Of a DNA stretch of 64,000 bases, positions 43,078 through 52,252 are shown piece after piece (within the stretch, counting starts at the first letter, position 1; the number at the start of each line of letters is the position of its first letter). A model generated the notes under the pieces. That model was not told the origin of the DNA and did no database searches. It saw nothing but the letters and a program-made list of their open reading frames with translations. Both the position numbers and the translations under genes were made by a program. Source of the DNA: Neobacillus vireti (GTDB lineage: Bacteria; Bacillota; Bacilli; Bacillales; Cytobacillaceae); NCBI RefSeq assembly GCF_001026695.1, contig NZ_LDNB01000021.1, positions 62,001 to 126,000 of the forward strand, given 5' to 3'.

Positions 43078-43286
43078 AGAAAATTACAATTGCTAAATTT
43101 TTGTTTTCCTGCTCTTTACAGTATAAAAATTTTTGTATGCACAAAAACCGACAATGTTCGAATATGACATTTTGTAGAATGGTAATATAATCCACATTTT
43201 TGAAAAAAGTCTGTAATCAATGACACAATTCAATCGTCTAATGCTATAAGAAATAACAGCGGAAGGTCGGTATGGGGGGATACTTT

Positions 43287-44729
43287 ATGGAAAGCACGGT
43301 AAACAATCAAGAAATTGAGAAACAACAGGTAAATTCAACTAAGTGGTATGCAAACTGGAGGTTTATTACAGCAAGTATCATTATTATTATCGCGCTTTTC
43401 ATTTCTGCAGGCAGCTACTATCAGGCAAACCATTTTAATTCACAAATCAAGATTAATGGCATCAATGTCGGTGGAATGACTGCGGATCAAACACTAAAAA
43501 AATTTAAAGCAACCGTTTTAAAAAATGTTGTCTATATCGGAGATCAACAAATTTTAGATGGAAAAGATACAAAGATGGTTTTTTCGGATAAGGATCTGCC
43601 TGCTATTAAAAAGTTATTAAAGAGCCAGTGGACTTTTTTTCCTTCTTCAAGAGCGAAAGAGTATTTATTAAAACCCCGTAATGAGGATCAGTATCGAAAC
43701 CAGACGTTGAAAAAACAGGTGGAAGAAAAGCTATTAGCCATGAATCAAGGTTTAAAAGCGCCACAAAATGCGGCGGTACGTTTGGAACAAGGCAAAATTG
43801 TCGTCACTAGCAGCATTAGCGGCGAGCAGTATGATGTCGCTAGTCTTTTGAAGGGCTTCGAAAATCACAACTATATTAGTGAAATCCGGCTCAATCCAGA
43901 ATATATACAGCCAATTAAAGAAGACAGCGAGTTTATACAAAATCAACAGAAAAAGTTTGAAGAATTCCTTGCTCAGACCGTTGATTACAAGGTGCAGGAT
44001 AAAGTTTTTACGTTAAAGGCAAGCGAATTAATTAAAAATGCATCTATTTCAAAAGATTTACAGATTAAGATGGATGATGCCGGTGTTATTAAGGAAAGAA
44101 TCACTGAAATTAACATTTCCCAATCAACATTAAATAAGGATTTCAAATTCAAGACCCATTCAGGTTCGGTGATATCAGTTAAAGGGAAAGGCTATGGCTG
44201 GGCCCTTGATGTTGAAAAAGAAATACCTAAAATTATCGAAGCTTTTGAAAATGGGGGGAAGACGGTTTCCGCCTCTAATATTTACGGAAATGGCTGGAAG
44301 GGTGAAGGCTACGGATATGACACAAGCGCAAACAATGGCATTGGCGATACGTATGCTGAAGTCTCCATTACAGAGCAGCGAATATGGATTTACAAAAATG
44401 GGAAATTAGTCGTCACAACGAATGTTGTTACCGGTACGCATGATAACCGTCATGATACATCACCAGGTGTATGGTATATCCTCTATAAGCAATCACCTTC
44501 CGTATTAACGGGCAGAGAAAACGGAAAAATCACTTATCAGGTTCCTGTTAATTATTGGGCCCCTTTTACGAATGACGGACAGGGTTTCCACGATGCCAGC
44601 TGGCGAGGTAATTGGGCAAGTAATGCCTATCTTGGGGCAGGATCGCATGGCTGTGTCAACACACCGCCAAGCATTATGAAAACCGTGTATGACAATCTCA
44701 GCACTTATGAGCCAGTTGTTATTTATTGA
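43287..44729 (+). CDS. Membrane-anchored L,D-transpeptidase with VanW-type N-terminal domains
   Basis: 480 aa. A cytoplasmic N-terminus and one membrane helix (about 25-48) precede two PG_binding_4-like domains (about 50-300), including INGINVGGMTADQTLKKFK. A YkuD L,D-transpeptidase domain ends the protein, with catalytic GAGSHGCVNTP and upstream GFHDASWRG. It should cross-link peptidoglycan (3-3 links) or attach proteins. ATG 43287 has GGGGGG 7-8 nt upstream; an ATG 15 nt earlier is an alternative. Divergent from hrtB. Confidence 0.8.
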   Translation: MESTVNNQEIEKQQVNSTKWYANWRFITASIIIIIALFISAGSYYQANHFNSQIKINGINVGGMTADQTLKKFKATVLKNVVYIGDQQILDGKDTKMVFSDKDLPAIKKLLKSQWTFFPSSRAKEYLLKPRNEDQYRNQTLKKQVEEKLLAMNQGLKAPQNAAVRLEQGKIVVTSSISGEQYDVASLLKGFENHNYISEIRLNPEYIQPIKEDSEFIQNQQKKFEEFLAQTVDYKVQDKVFTLKASELIKNASISKDLQIKMDDAGVIKERITEINISQSTLNKDFKFKTHSGSVISVKGKGYGWALDVEKEIPKIIEAFENGGKTVSASNIYGNGWKGEGYGYDTSANNGIGDTYAEVSITEQRIWIYKNGKLVVTTNVVTGTHDNRHDTSPGVWYILYKQSPSVLTGRENGKITYQVPVNYWAPFTNDGQGFHDASWRGNWASNAYLGAGSHGCVNTPPSIMKTVYDNLSTYEPVVIY

Positions 44730-44785
44730 GGCACGGAAAGCTGTCCCAAAAGTATGACTTTTTAGGAACAGCTGCCTCTTTCTTT
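44729..44785 (+). terminator. Terminator of the L,D-transpeptidase gene
   Basis: An interrupted stem of GAGGCA/TGCCTC type, with inner AGCTGTCCC/GGAACAGCT, is followed by TTTCTTTT. Confidence 0.55.
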
Positions 44786-44837
44786 TCAAACAATAATTGA
44801 TTTATAAAATTAATATGTAAAAAAATAAGAAACGTAA

Positions 44838-44940
44838 GAAGGCAACGCCCAGTTCACAGACAGGGTTAGTTGCCTTTTTTTAAAATAGTTTGCGTGACGC
44901 ACCCCACATGTCCAGTATGCATGTGGCAATACATAGGATG
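44838..44940 (-). pseudogene. Duplicated 3' end of an rlmD-like gene with its terminator
   Basis: On the minus strand the frame ...HTGHVGCVTQTILKKGN-stop ends at about 44866. It mirrors the end of RlmD at 48250 ([16 protein letters not shown]). DNA similarity continues into the hairpin: GAAGGCAACGCCCAG and GGGTTAGTTGCCTTT occur in both places. No further upstream coding sequence is left. Confidence 0.55.
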
Positions 44941-45015
44941 CTGGTGAGTTTTTAAACACAATTACTCTTAACCTATAGAACCAAGAATTTTTGGTCCGTA
45001 GGGAAACGATAAATG

Positions 45016-47091
45016 TTATTCCAACGAAATCTTTACAACATCATCCAAATATTTCGTTGTATAATATCCATAAATCTTCAGCATTTTAGGAATCACTTTA
45101 TCTCCAGTCGTGTTATCTTGTAACGCCATACTTTGAACTGTAGTGAAATAACGGGGCTGCTCGATTTCATCATATACTACAGGGTTTTCATTCATATCGT
45201 ATTCAATTCCGTTTTTATCAACAAGCACTCCTTCAGAATTCATCTCGATTGAACTAGTTTCATGTTCATCCTCACCCACAATTTCTAAGCGAAGCGACTC
45301 ATATGCTCGATTCTTAATTTCATGATTGCTTATGACAACATTGGATTGCTGCCCAACTTCCACCTTGTCGATGGAGATTGTACTGCTTGCATATTCAAAG
45401 GTTTGAGGATATTCTCGAATACCGTCCAATTCGATAATATATGTGTCTTCAACCGTTAAGTAGACAGATTTGAATTGAATGTTGACCTCTTTTGGTTTTT
45501 CCCCCAAAAAAGGGTCAAACTGTGTTTGAAGAGCAGTCCAATTTATATCTTGCTGTAAATCTAAAAAAGAGCTGCCATACATATCAGCTTTCACTTTTTT
45601 ATTGTTCACTTCCAGATTGTCAAAATTAACAAAGTTTATCCGCTTCTCTGGGTGTTCATTATTAATTGCATATTGCAGAATCGTCGCAGTTGGAGCAATG
45701 GTTAGTTTATTAAATCGAACCGGAATCCCCTCTACTTCTTTATCTTCATTCAGTGCATATTCGATAGAGGGCTTTTTTGTAACAGGGATCTCGAAGCTCC
45801 ACTTCCCAAATCCATATTCCTTTTCCATATCAGTCCTCAAAGCATTCCGATCAGAGGAATCACGAATCAATTTCTGAAGCATTGTGATCTTGAGTTTGAT
45901 TGTCCCCTTTTCAGTTGTAAGTGGCGGCAGACTTATCGTCCCTCGATACAAGTTCTTTTTTTCGTTATTTACATCCGATTTAAAGTCATAGGGATAGTAC
46001 CTTGGATATGTTTCAGGACCCATGATTTCATGTTCGTTCTCCACAGAAACCCCATTTTGATAATTCATCATATATTGATTGTCTTTTTCTATATCTTCTA
46101 TTTCATAAAAAACAAGCGTCTGAACATCATCAGCAATCACGCTCTTGATCTTAATTTTCACCCCATTGTTTTCCGCTTCGAGGTTCAGCCTTTCACCCAG
46201 GCCCTGTTGCAAAAAGGCACGCAATTGCGGATCTTCTTCTGTCCATGTATAGTAGAGGTTGGTAAAAGCCCCTGTAAACAAACCTATACCTATTAATAAT
46301 GCGAAAGCACTTGCAAAAACAAGTACCATTCTTTTTCGTTTCTTGTTCTTCAGTTGTCTGTGCTTCTCCTCTTCTGCCAGCCTAGCTTTGATGTTTCCCA
46401 TGAAACCAGGTGGCACATGGAAATCCTCAAGCCTTTCAGTAAGATTTAACAGAGTTAACATGACATCCTGGAATGTTGCCAAATCCTCCTGACAGTCTTG
46501 ACAATGATAAATATGTACCTCAAAATCAATTTTTTCCGACCGATCTAGTGTTTTTTCTAAGTAATCGATGTAATCCTTATGAAACTCTTTACAGCCATTA
46601 ACGTTTAATCCGTACCCCGTCTCTTTTCTAAGTGACTGAATTCCAGAAAACAAAAGCGCTTTTATCTTTTCCACTGAGACTTGGAGAAAATGTGCCGCTT
46701 CTTCATGGGAGAATCCTTTTATATATGTAAGGACCACCGCTTCTTTCTCATACTCTTTCAATTGATTTAGCGCTTTAAAGAAATCCTTTTGTTGTTCACT
46801 TTCCTCTGAAGCTTGTAAACTTCCATCATGATAAAGCTCCCGGCAGGTATGGATGAACATGGATGTAGCCCACTTTTCGAATGATGTTTCACTTTTAAAT
46901 CGCGGCAATTCCTTGTGGACTTTTATAATCGACCGGTAAAAAAGCTCTTCCATTTGCTGCTGATTACTAAGATAGGACAAACCAAGTATGTAGAACGATT
47001 GTTTATGCTGATCGAACCAATCGACGATCGATTCCACGCCTTTTTCTCTTTTTGTTATGATTGACATGGAATCTATTATTTCTGGGATCAT
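45016..47091 (-). CDS. Single-chain ECF sigma factor / membrane anti-sigma protein
   Basis: 691 aa. Residues 20-85 resemble sigma-70 region 2 (YLSNQQQMEELFYRSIIKVH) and 105-155 region 4 (YEKEAVVLTYIKGFSHEEAAHFLQV). A zinc anti-sigma motif HxxxCxxC follows at 193-200 (HIYHCQDC), then one membrane helix (about 254-275). The ~410-residue extracytoplasmic part begins like DUF4179/DUF5643 proteins (LYYTWTEEDPQLRAFLQQG). Normally the sigma factor and anti-sigma factor are separate genes; here one frame carries both, with no stop or frameshift. GAGGGG lies 11 nt before ATG 47091. It may be released by proteolysis or act as a membrane-held regulator. Confidence 0.75.
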   Translation of the reverse strand: MIPEIIDSMSIITKREKGVESIVDWFDQHKQSFYILGLSYLSNQQQMEELFYRSIIKVHKELPRFKSETSFEKWATSMFIHTCRELYHDGSLQASEESEQQKDFFKALNQLKEYEKEAVVLTYIKGFSHEEAAHFLQVSVEKIKALLFSGIQSLRKETGYGLNVNGCKEFHKDYIDYLEKTLDRSEKIDFEVHIYHCQDCQEDLATFQDVMLTLLNLTERLEDFHVPPGFMGNIKARLAEEEKHRQLKNKKRKRMVLVFASAFALLIGIGLFTGAFTNLYYTWTEEDPQLRAFLQQGLGERLNLEAENNGVKIKIKSVIADDVQTLVFYEIEDIEKDNQYMMNYQNGVSVENEHEIMGPETYPRYYPYDFKSDVNNEKKNLYRGTISLPPLTTEKGTIKLKITMLQKLIRDSSDRNALRTDMEKEYGFGKWSFEIPVTKKPSIEYALNEDKEVEGIPVRFNKLTIAPTATILQYAINNEHPEKRINFVNFDNLEVNNKKVKADMYGSSFLDLQQDINWTALQTQFDPFLGEKPKEVNIQFKSVYLTVEDTYIIELDGIREYPQTFEYASSTISIDKVEVGQQSNVVISNHEIKNRAYESLRLEIVGEDEHETSSIEMNSEGVLVDKNGIEYDMNENPVVYDEIEQPRYFTTVQSMALQDNTTGDKVIPKMLKIYGYYTTKYLDDVVKISLE

Positions 47092-47198
47092 AAATGTGTT
47101 TTCCCCTCTTCACTTTAGCAATTGACTATAATTTACCATTAATTATATCGGATTACGCACTAAATATATAGTTATTATCCGGCATTTTAAACAAACAA

Positions 47199-47226
47199 GA
47201 ACACCTGCATTTTTCTGCAGATGCTA
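47199..47226 (-). terminator. Weak hairpin below the collagen-like gene
   Basis: ACACCTGCA pairs with TGCAGATGCT around TTTTTC; the T run is poor. Confidence 0.35.
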
Positions 47227-47333
47227 TATGATGGATATTATTTATTTTGCCAATAAACATTTTCCCGTTATACATAATCGTCGTGCCTTTCACCATTAAC
47301 AAATCACCGAGCTAAACGTTTTTCTCATAGTTT

Positions 47334-47756
47334 TTAATAACACGTAAACGAAATAATTCTCCTTGTATCAACGCCAAAAATCATCCAGGATATACCATTC
47401 CATCTGAAACCAGCAACAGATCTTGGACCTACGAAAATGGGATAAAACCAAAATCCTTCACCATTGCTGAGCCAAATAAAAGTATTACGAAACAGGCACA
47501 ACCTAATTGCTCCTGGATCTACAGCAAATGGTGAAGCAACTGCTTGTTGAGGAATAAATGGTGGAGGAGGAGCAGTTGGAGCTTGTGGAATTTGTGATCC
47601 TGGTAGACCTGGAAAACCTGATGGTCCCGTAAACTCAGGTCCTGGAAAGCCCGGTAAACCTGATGGTCCTGGCAACGAAGGCACTGGTAAACTTGGAAAT
47701 TGACGCTCCAATTGCTGATCATTATTTAAAAAGGAGTATACTGTCTGATTATACAT
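47334..47756 (-). CDS. Collagen-like short-repeat protein
   Basis: 140 aa. Residues 20-60 are Gly/Pro-rich with GPSGLPGFPGPE and GPSGFPGLPGSQ repeats of G-x-x type, then a Pro-rich stretch (APTAPPPPF). The C-terminal ~55 residues form a compact aromatic domain (FRNTFIWLSNGEGFWFYPIFVGPRSVAGFRW) with Cys. No signal peptide is seen. AAGGTGGTG precedes ATG 47756. It is likely a spore- or cell-surface protein, but the family is not recognised. It precedes nothing in operon; the YjcZ-like gene lies just upstream. Confidence 0.6.
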   Translation of the reverse strand: MYNQTVYSFLNNDQQLERQFPSLPVPSLPGPSGLPGFPGPEFTGPSGFPGLPGSQIPQAPTAPPPPFIPQQAVASPFAVDPGAIRLCLFRNTFIWLSNGEGFWFYPIFVGPRSVAGFRWNGISWMIFGVDTRRIISFTCY

Positions 47757-47820
47757 TTAAAAGATCACCACCTTATCTTAAAAAAATCTCTAAAGTATTT
47801 AATAGATACAGTCATATCTT

Positions 47821-48039
47821 TTAACCACAGAAACAAACTGCACCAACAATGATTAATAAAATAAACAGCACTACTATGATTATAAAATCACCGCACCCAC
47901 GTGCAGGAAAACAATCTGCATAAACAGGAGCTGCATAGGAGTAAGACAATGGAGGTTGGGGAATAAAATTTACACCAGAAGTAATTGGTAATGCATTTGG
48001 AATCGGTATTGCATTTGGAATCGGAAAGGCATTATCCAT
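47821..48039 (-). CDS. YjcZ-like tiny membrane protein
   Basis: 72 aa. The C-terminal helix DFIIIVVLFILLIIVGAVCF matches the tiny-TM/YjcZ sporulation family of Bacillus. The N-terminus has PIPNA repeats and a Pro/Tyr-rich linker, longer than typical YjcZ. ATG 48039 has AAAGGAAG 8 nt upstream. It sits 65 bp upstream of the collagen-like gene, on the same strand, so both may be made in sporulation. Confidence 0.7.
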   Translation of the reverse strand: MDNAFPIPNAIPIPNALPITSGVNFIPQPPLSYSYAAPVYADCFPARGCGDFIIIVVLFILLIIVGAVCFCG

Positions 48040-48185
48040 TTTTACACTTCCTTTCAAATGTATGGAGAGCTAATACGCCATTACACTATATATTACACTC
48101 AAAATGGAAATTGGAGCCCGTCTTTATTTAATTAAAGAAAGAAAAGGTAGTTTCATTGCCTGATTGGAGTTTAATAACTAGCAAA

Positions 48186-48221
48186 AAAATAAACCCTTCA
48201 TACCAACTGGTTGAAGGGTTT
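48186..48221. terminator. Hairpin terminator between the rlmD and YjcZ-like genes
   Basis: AAACCCTTCA pairs with TGAAGGGTTT. A second stem AAGGCAAC/GTTGCCTT (48231-48263) overlaps the rlmD stop codon. Confidence 0.65.
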
Positions 48222-48249
48222 ATTACTTGAGAAGGCAACGCCCAGAGGG

Positions 48250-49638
48250 TTAGTTGCCTTTCTTTAAAATGAGTTGCGAGATACACTCCACATGTGCCGT
48301 CTGCGGAAACATATCTACCGGCTGGATATACTTAACCTCATATTTAGAACTTAAGGTTTGGATGTCTTTTGCCAACGTCGACGGGTTGCATGAGACATAA
48401 ATGAGTTTTTCTGGCTTTACTTGCAGGATGGTTTGAAGTAGTTGACCGTCGAGGCCCGTTCTTGGCGGATCGACTACGACGACATCTGGTTTCCAGCCTT
48501 TTTTGACCCATTTTGGCAGGACTTCCTCTGCCTTTCCAGGTACATATTTAGTATTGGTAAATCCATGGCGCTTCGCATTTTTCTTGGCATCCTCAATCGA
48601 TTCAGGGATTACGTCCATACCTCGGATTTCTACAGCTTGATTGGCGAGCCATAACCCAATGGTTCCGACTCCACAATAGGCATCCACCACTTTTTCCTTG
48701 CCAGTTAGCGCCGCCGCTTTTTTCACTTCGTTATAAAGCTTGATGGTTTGAACAGGATTTAACTGAAAAAAGGTTCTAGCGGATAGCTCGAATTGCAAGT
48801 CGCCCAATGTTTCTTGAATAAATTCTTCGCCTGCGAGCGGTACTGTTTCCTCGCCAAAAATAAGCGATGTTTTCTGGCCATTAATATTTTGGACGACGGA
48901 TTTCACATTTGGCAGCCGTTTTTGGATTTCTTCAATGATAATCTCGATTTTTGGAATTTCTTTTTGTGAAGTAATTAGCACAATTTGAAGTTCCCCTGTT
49001 TGCACCCCTACGCGAGTGACAATCGTTCGGATGATTCCCTTTCGTGACTTTTCATTATAAATAGGGATTCTTAATTCTTCTAAAATTTGCTTCACTTTTG
49101 CAGTCGCTTCATTTGTTAGCGAATGCTGTACTGCACACTGCTCAATGTCAATGAGTTGGTGCGAATTAAGTCCATATAGTCCGGCAAGGACCTTGTTATC
49201 TAGTTGAGCAACTTGAAAACTGCTTTTATTCCGGTAGCCCCATGGATTCTCCATGCCAATCGTCTCACGAATATCAAGCTTGTCGATTGCCAGCTTCGTA
49301 TGGCGTTCTAGAGATTGAATGACAATGTCACGTTTTTCTTTGAGCTGCTGGTCATAATGCAGATGCTGAAGCTGGCAGCCGCCGCATTGATCATAAACCG
49401 GGCACAGCGGCTGCACTCGGTACGGGGATTTAATCCGAATCTTTTTGATTTTCGCTTCAGCAAATTTAGGGTTTATTTTTGTTGCCTCTACGACCACCTC
49501 TTCACCTGGGAGAGCACCCGGAACAAAGACAACTTGTTTTTTAAAATAGCCTACACCTTCGCCGTTAATGCCAAGTCTTTTTATCGTTAGTGGGAATGTT
49601 TGATTTAATTGGATTTTGATTCCTGGTTCTGTTTTCAT
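48250..49638 (-). CDS. rlmD: 23S rRNA (uracil-C5)-methyltransferase, RlmD/RlmCD type
   Basis: 462 aa. A TRAM domain (about 10-65) is followed by an Fe-S cysteine cluster ([14 protein letters not shown]) and a SAM-dependent methyltransferase domain. Motifs include [16 protein letters not shown] (SAM site), [10 protein letters not shown] and the catalytic Cys in [12 protein letters not shown]. It methylates uracil C5 in 23S rRNA. ATG 49638 has GGAG 7 nt upstream; an ATG 13 codons earlier is less likely. B. subtilis homologues are YefA (RlmCD) and YfjO; gene order favours YfjO. Confidence 0.85.
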   Translation of the reverse strand: MKTEPGIKIQLNQTFPLTIKRLGINGEGVGYFKKQVVFVPGALPGEEVVVEATKINPKFAEAKIKKIRIKSPYRVQPLCPVYDQCGGCQLQHLHYDQQLKEKRDIVIQSLERHTKLAIDKLDIRETIGMENPWGYRNKSSFQVAQLDNKVLAGLYGLNSHQLIDIEQCAVQHSLTNEATAKVKQILEELRIPIYNEKSRKGIIRTIVTRVGVQTGELQIVLITSQKEIPKIEIIIEEIQKRLPNVKSVVQNINGQKTSLIFGEETVPLAGEEFIQETLGDLQFELSARTFFQLNPVQTIKLYNEVKKAAALTGKEKVVDAYCGVGTIGLWLANQAVEIRGMDVIPESIEDAKKNAKRHGFTNTKYVPGKAEEVLPKWVKKGWKPDVVVVDPPRTGLDGQLLQTILQVKPEKLIYVSCNPSTLAKDIQTLSSKYEVKYIQPVDMFPQTAHVECISQLILKKGN

Positions 49639-49714
49639 TTTTTCACTCCAAATTTTTGGATAAAGCTTGAGTTCCATTTTTATTTTCCCCGTATTATAGC
49701 ATGATTCACAGAGA

Positions 49715-49747
49715 AAAACCGAATTGCTGACGAATTCGGCTTTTTTG
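49715..49747. terminator. Terminator of pdaA
   Basis: CCGAATT pairs with AATTCGG around a short loop. On the minus strand the stem is followed by TTTTTCTC; the plus side has TTTTTT. Confidence 0.7.
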
Positions 49748-49751
49748 TGTA

Positions 49752-50519
49752 TTATTTTTTCTTTGTTAAATCGTTTAGGCTTTTGAATTTATAGCCTTTC
49801 TTTTTCAAATCTTGGATTGCTTTTTCAAGTGCATCTGCGTTGTCTTTCGAGACGGAGTGAAGCAACAGCACGCAGCCCGGATGGATTTGTCGCATAATAT
49901 TGTCGTATGAGTATTGCCACCCTCTTTGCTGGTTAACATTCCAGTCAACGAAAGCGAGTGACCAGAATACGTGCGTAAAGCCCTCTTCTTTTGCAATTAG
50001 CATCGTTCTTTCGCTAAAAACCCCACGCGGCGGACGTAAATACTTCATTTTTTTTTGACCCGTTAATTCTTTTGTTCTTAGTTTTACACGATTGAGCTCG
50101 TCGCGGATTCTTTCATTACTCACCGCTGTGAAATCAGGATGATGCCAGGAATGGTTACCAATAATATGCCCTTCATTAACCATTTGTTTTACAAGTTCCG
50201 GTTGTGAATTTAAAAAATGCCCCGTCACAAAAAAAGTGGCAGGTACCTTTTCCTTTTTTAAGACCTTCAGAATTTTCGGAGTATAACCATTTTCATAGCC
50301 GCTATCGAAGGTAAGGTACAAGGTCTTTGAGTTAGGATCGCCTTTGTAGAACGCTCCATATTTTTCAAGAAGCTGATCATACTCCGCTCCTGCATCTGCC
50401 GGCTGTTCATTTACCGCTTTTTTGAATCCCCAGTGAATTGGTTTATTGGGTACTGCTGCGTATGTAACATTCGGTATTAGTAAAAGCAGCATACTAAGGA
50501 TGCCTAAAAATTTTTTCAT
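49752..50519 (-). CDS. pdaA: Polysaccharide deacetylase PdaA (spore cortex muramic-lactam synthesis)
   Basis: 255 aa. A signal peptide (1-22, ending TYAAVP) precedes a NodB deacetylase domain: [19 protein letters not shown], with the PdaA-type change of the usual [13 protein letters not shown] metal histidines, LRPPRG and LLLHSV. The length agrees with B. subtilis PdaA (263 aa). It deacetylates N-acetylmuramic acid as a step in delta-lactam formation in spore cortex, and is made in the forespore in B. subtilis. GGGGGAAC precedes ATG 50519. Confidence 0.9.
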   Translation of the reverse strand: MKKFLGILSMLLLLIPNVTYAAVPNKPIHWGFKKAVNEQPADAGAEYDQLLEKYGAFYKGDPNSKTLYLTFDSGYENGYTPKILKVLKKEKVPATFFVTGHFLNSQPELVKQMVNEGHIIGNHSWHHPDFTAVSNERIRDELNRVKLRTKELTGQKKMKYLRPPRGVFSERTMLIAKEEGFTHVFWSLAFVDWNVNQQRGWQYSYDNIMRQIHPGCVLLLHSVSKDNADALEKAIQDLKKKGYKFKSLNDLTKKK

Positions 50520-50576
50520 CTATGTTCCCCCTTTTTTTTAGTGTTTGTTTTATGGGGGAAAAACATTATTAGCATA

Positions 50577-51542
50577 TTAAGGAAATGGCTGTGACTGATG
50601 GTAGATTCGCCCTCTTTTTGTACCTGTATTGGGAAGGTGTAAGGAAGGCAATCTTGATGTTGTTGTTCTAGAAGAAGGCATTTGAAGAAATTTCCGTATT
50701 TCAGGATTGCTAAATGAGGGTTTTACCAGCAGAAAATAATCATTTATCCCGTTTAAAAAGGCATCTTTTGAATACAAAAGGCATTTAGGGCATATCCATT
50801 TTCCTCTTCTATATTCCATAGGTATGTGCAAGCATCTTGGACATTGAACCCCTGTGATTATTTCATCTAGTATTATTTGAAAAAATTTTAGTATATCAAT
50901 CCTTTGAGGAGTATGTAGTGATAATAAAAGATTTGTCACTTGGCAAATTGTCTTTTGATTAATCTTTTTTTCACTATATCTTTCCTCTAGCTCATTGATT
51001 CTATTTAATAAATCATAGGCTTTTATGACTTTTCGCTCTGCTTCTTTGTAGTTAGGTCCGATTATGACTTCAGTAGACGGTTTACATACTGCGACAAGAT
51101 TTTCTATAGGAATAAAAGGTATTTTATTTTTATCAAATAAAATTCTTAATGAAATTTTGTGCCGATTCACTTGCGCTACTGGATTTTCATATATCTCTCT
51201 ATTTTCCCCATATTCATGGATTAATTGATTCTTCTCGAATTTTAATATTCCTGAATGATTTTTAGCATCAATAATGAGAATGAGCTTTTGTGAGAAAAGT
51301 AGCGCGTCGATTTGGAAGAAGGTAGTTCCTAATGGGAGGCGGAGACCGTAAAAAATGTGGTATTTATGTTCCGGGATTTGATCTAGATAATATTTTAATG
51401 TTTTTTCTCCATTATATCCCGATTTTAAAATTCTTATTTTGGACTTGATATCCGGGATTTTCTCATGGGTTTCTGTTACCCTTCTTTCCAAGGCCTCCGC
51501 TTGAAGTAAGAAGGTGGGGGGAACTAAATCCTTTTCATTCAA
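50577..51542 (-). CDS. NERD-domain protein with C-terminal zinc ribbon
   Basis: 321 aa. The NERD nuclease-related domain (about 42-160) has SGYNGEKTLKYYLDQIP, FQIDALLFSQKLILIIDAKN and QVNRHKISL, preserving the D...E/DxK-type core. A zinc ribbon with CPRC and CPKC follows (about 235-262). A Ser/Thr/Arg-rich tail closes the protein. NERD proteins are related to DNA-processing nucleases, but function is not established. TTG 51542 has AAGGAGG 8 nt upstream. No stop or partner gene suggests a defence operon. Confidence 0.8.
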   Translation of the reverse strand: MNEKDLVPPTFLLQAEALERRVTETHEKIPDIKSKIRILKSGYNGEKTLKYYLDQIPEHKYHIFYGLRLPLGTTFFQIDALLFSQKLILIIDAKNHSGILKFEKNQLIHEYGENREIYENPVAQVNRHKISLRILFDKNKIPFIPIENLVAVCKPSTEVIIGPNYKEAERKVIKAYDLLNRINELEERYSEKKINQKTICQVTNLLLSLHTPQRIDILKFFQIILDEIITGVQCPRCLHIPMEYRRGKWICPKCLLYSKDAFLNGINDYFLLVKPSFSNPEIRKFLQMPSSRTTTSRLPSLHLPNTGTKRGRIYHQSQPFP

Positions 51543-51727
51543 AATTCTTTCCTCCTTAATTGTTTTAGGAATATCTTCAATAGAAATTCTGGAAACTCCT
51601 ACCCGTTTTAAGCAGTTATTTTGACATATTTGTGTCTATTTCTTTTTATGAAAAATTTCCGCTGCTTGTTAGACCAATTTTATTAAAAATAATTTGAATT
51701 CATGCAGCTTATTACACATTTTTAGTT

Positions 51728-52157
51728 ACTTACGACGTATTTTTAGCTGCTTACGACATATTTCCGGTCACTTATTACCTATTTTTCTAAACTTACGACA
51801 TTTACTGGATATTAATTGGTAATTACCTCGAACCTCGAGAACTCACGACGTACTTTTCCCCACTAACGACATATTTCCGGTCACTTATTACCCATTTTTC
51901 TAAACTTACGACATTTACTGGATATTAATTGGTAATCATCTCGAACCTCGAGAACTCACGACTTACTTTTCCCCACTTACGACATATTTCTGGTCTCTTA
52001 CTACCCATTTTTCTAAACTTACGACATTTACTGGATATTAATTAGTAATCACCTTGAACCTTGAAAACTTACGACATATTTTTAGCCGCTTACGACGTAT
52101 TTCCGAGCACTTACTACCTAATATCTCTAAACTTACGACATTTACTGGATATTTCTA
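51728..52157. repeat. Tandem array of a 113-bp unit (3.8 copies)
   Basis: Units start at 51728, 51841, 51954 and 52067, exactly 113 bp apart; the last is cut short. Each unit has three ~21-bp sub-repeats (ACTYACGACRTAYTTTTCCCC, ACTTACGACATATTTCCGGT, ACTTATTACCCATTTTTCTA) and a ~50-bp piece starting ACTTACGACATTTACTGG. In copies 1 and 2 the piece ends in a small palindrome (TCTCGA-ACC-TCGAGA in copy 2). There is no long open frame, and no ribosome site. It fills most of the 710-bp gap between the NERD gene and the fumarase terminator. Confidence 0.9.
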
Positions 52158-52202
52158 GAACCCACTTCTCTCAAATTTCCAATTATTTAATCCAATTAAA
52201 GG

Positions 52203-52245
52203 ACAAAAAAAGGATAGGCGCCCAACGCAGCACGCCTATCCTTCT
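52203..52245 (-). terminator. Terminator of the fumarase gene
   Basis: AAGGATAGGCG pairs perfectly with CGCCTATCCTT, followed on the minus strand by TTTTTTT. Confidence 0.85.
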
Positions 52246-52252
52246 CATCATC

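Noticed and set aside
50577-51542. NERD protein as part of an anti-phage defence system
   Set aside because: It stands alone, with no adjacent helicase, kinase or methylase gene; no evidence beyond the domain.
51728-52157. CRISPR array
   Set aside because: The 113-bp units are contiguous tandem repeats without unique spacers, repeat size and internal sub-repeats do not fit, and no cas gene is present.
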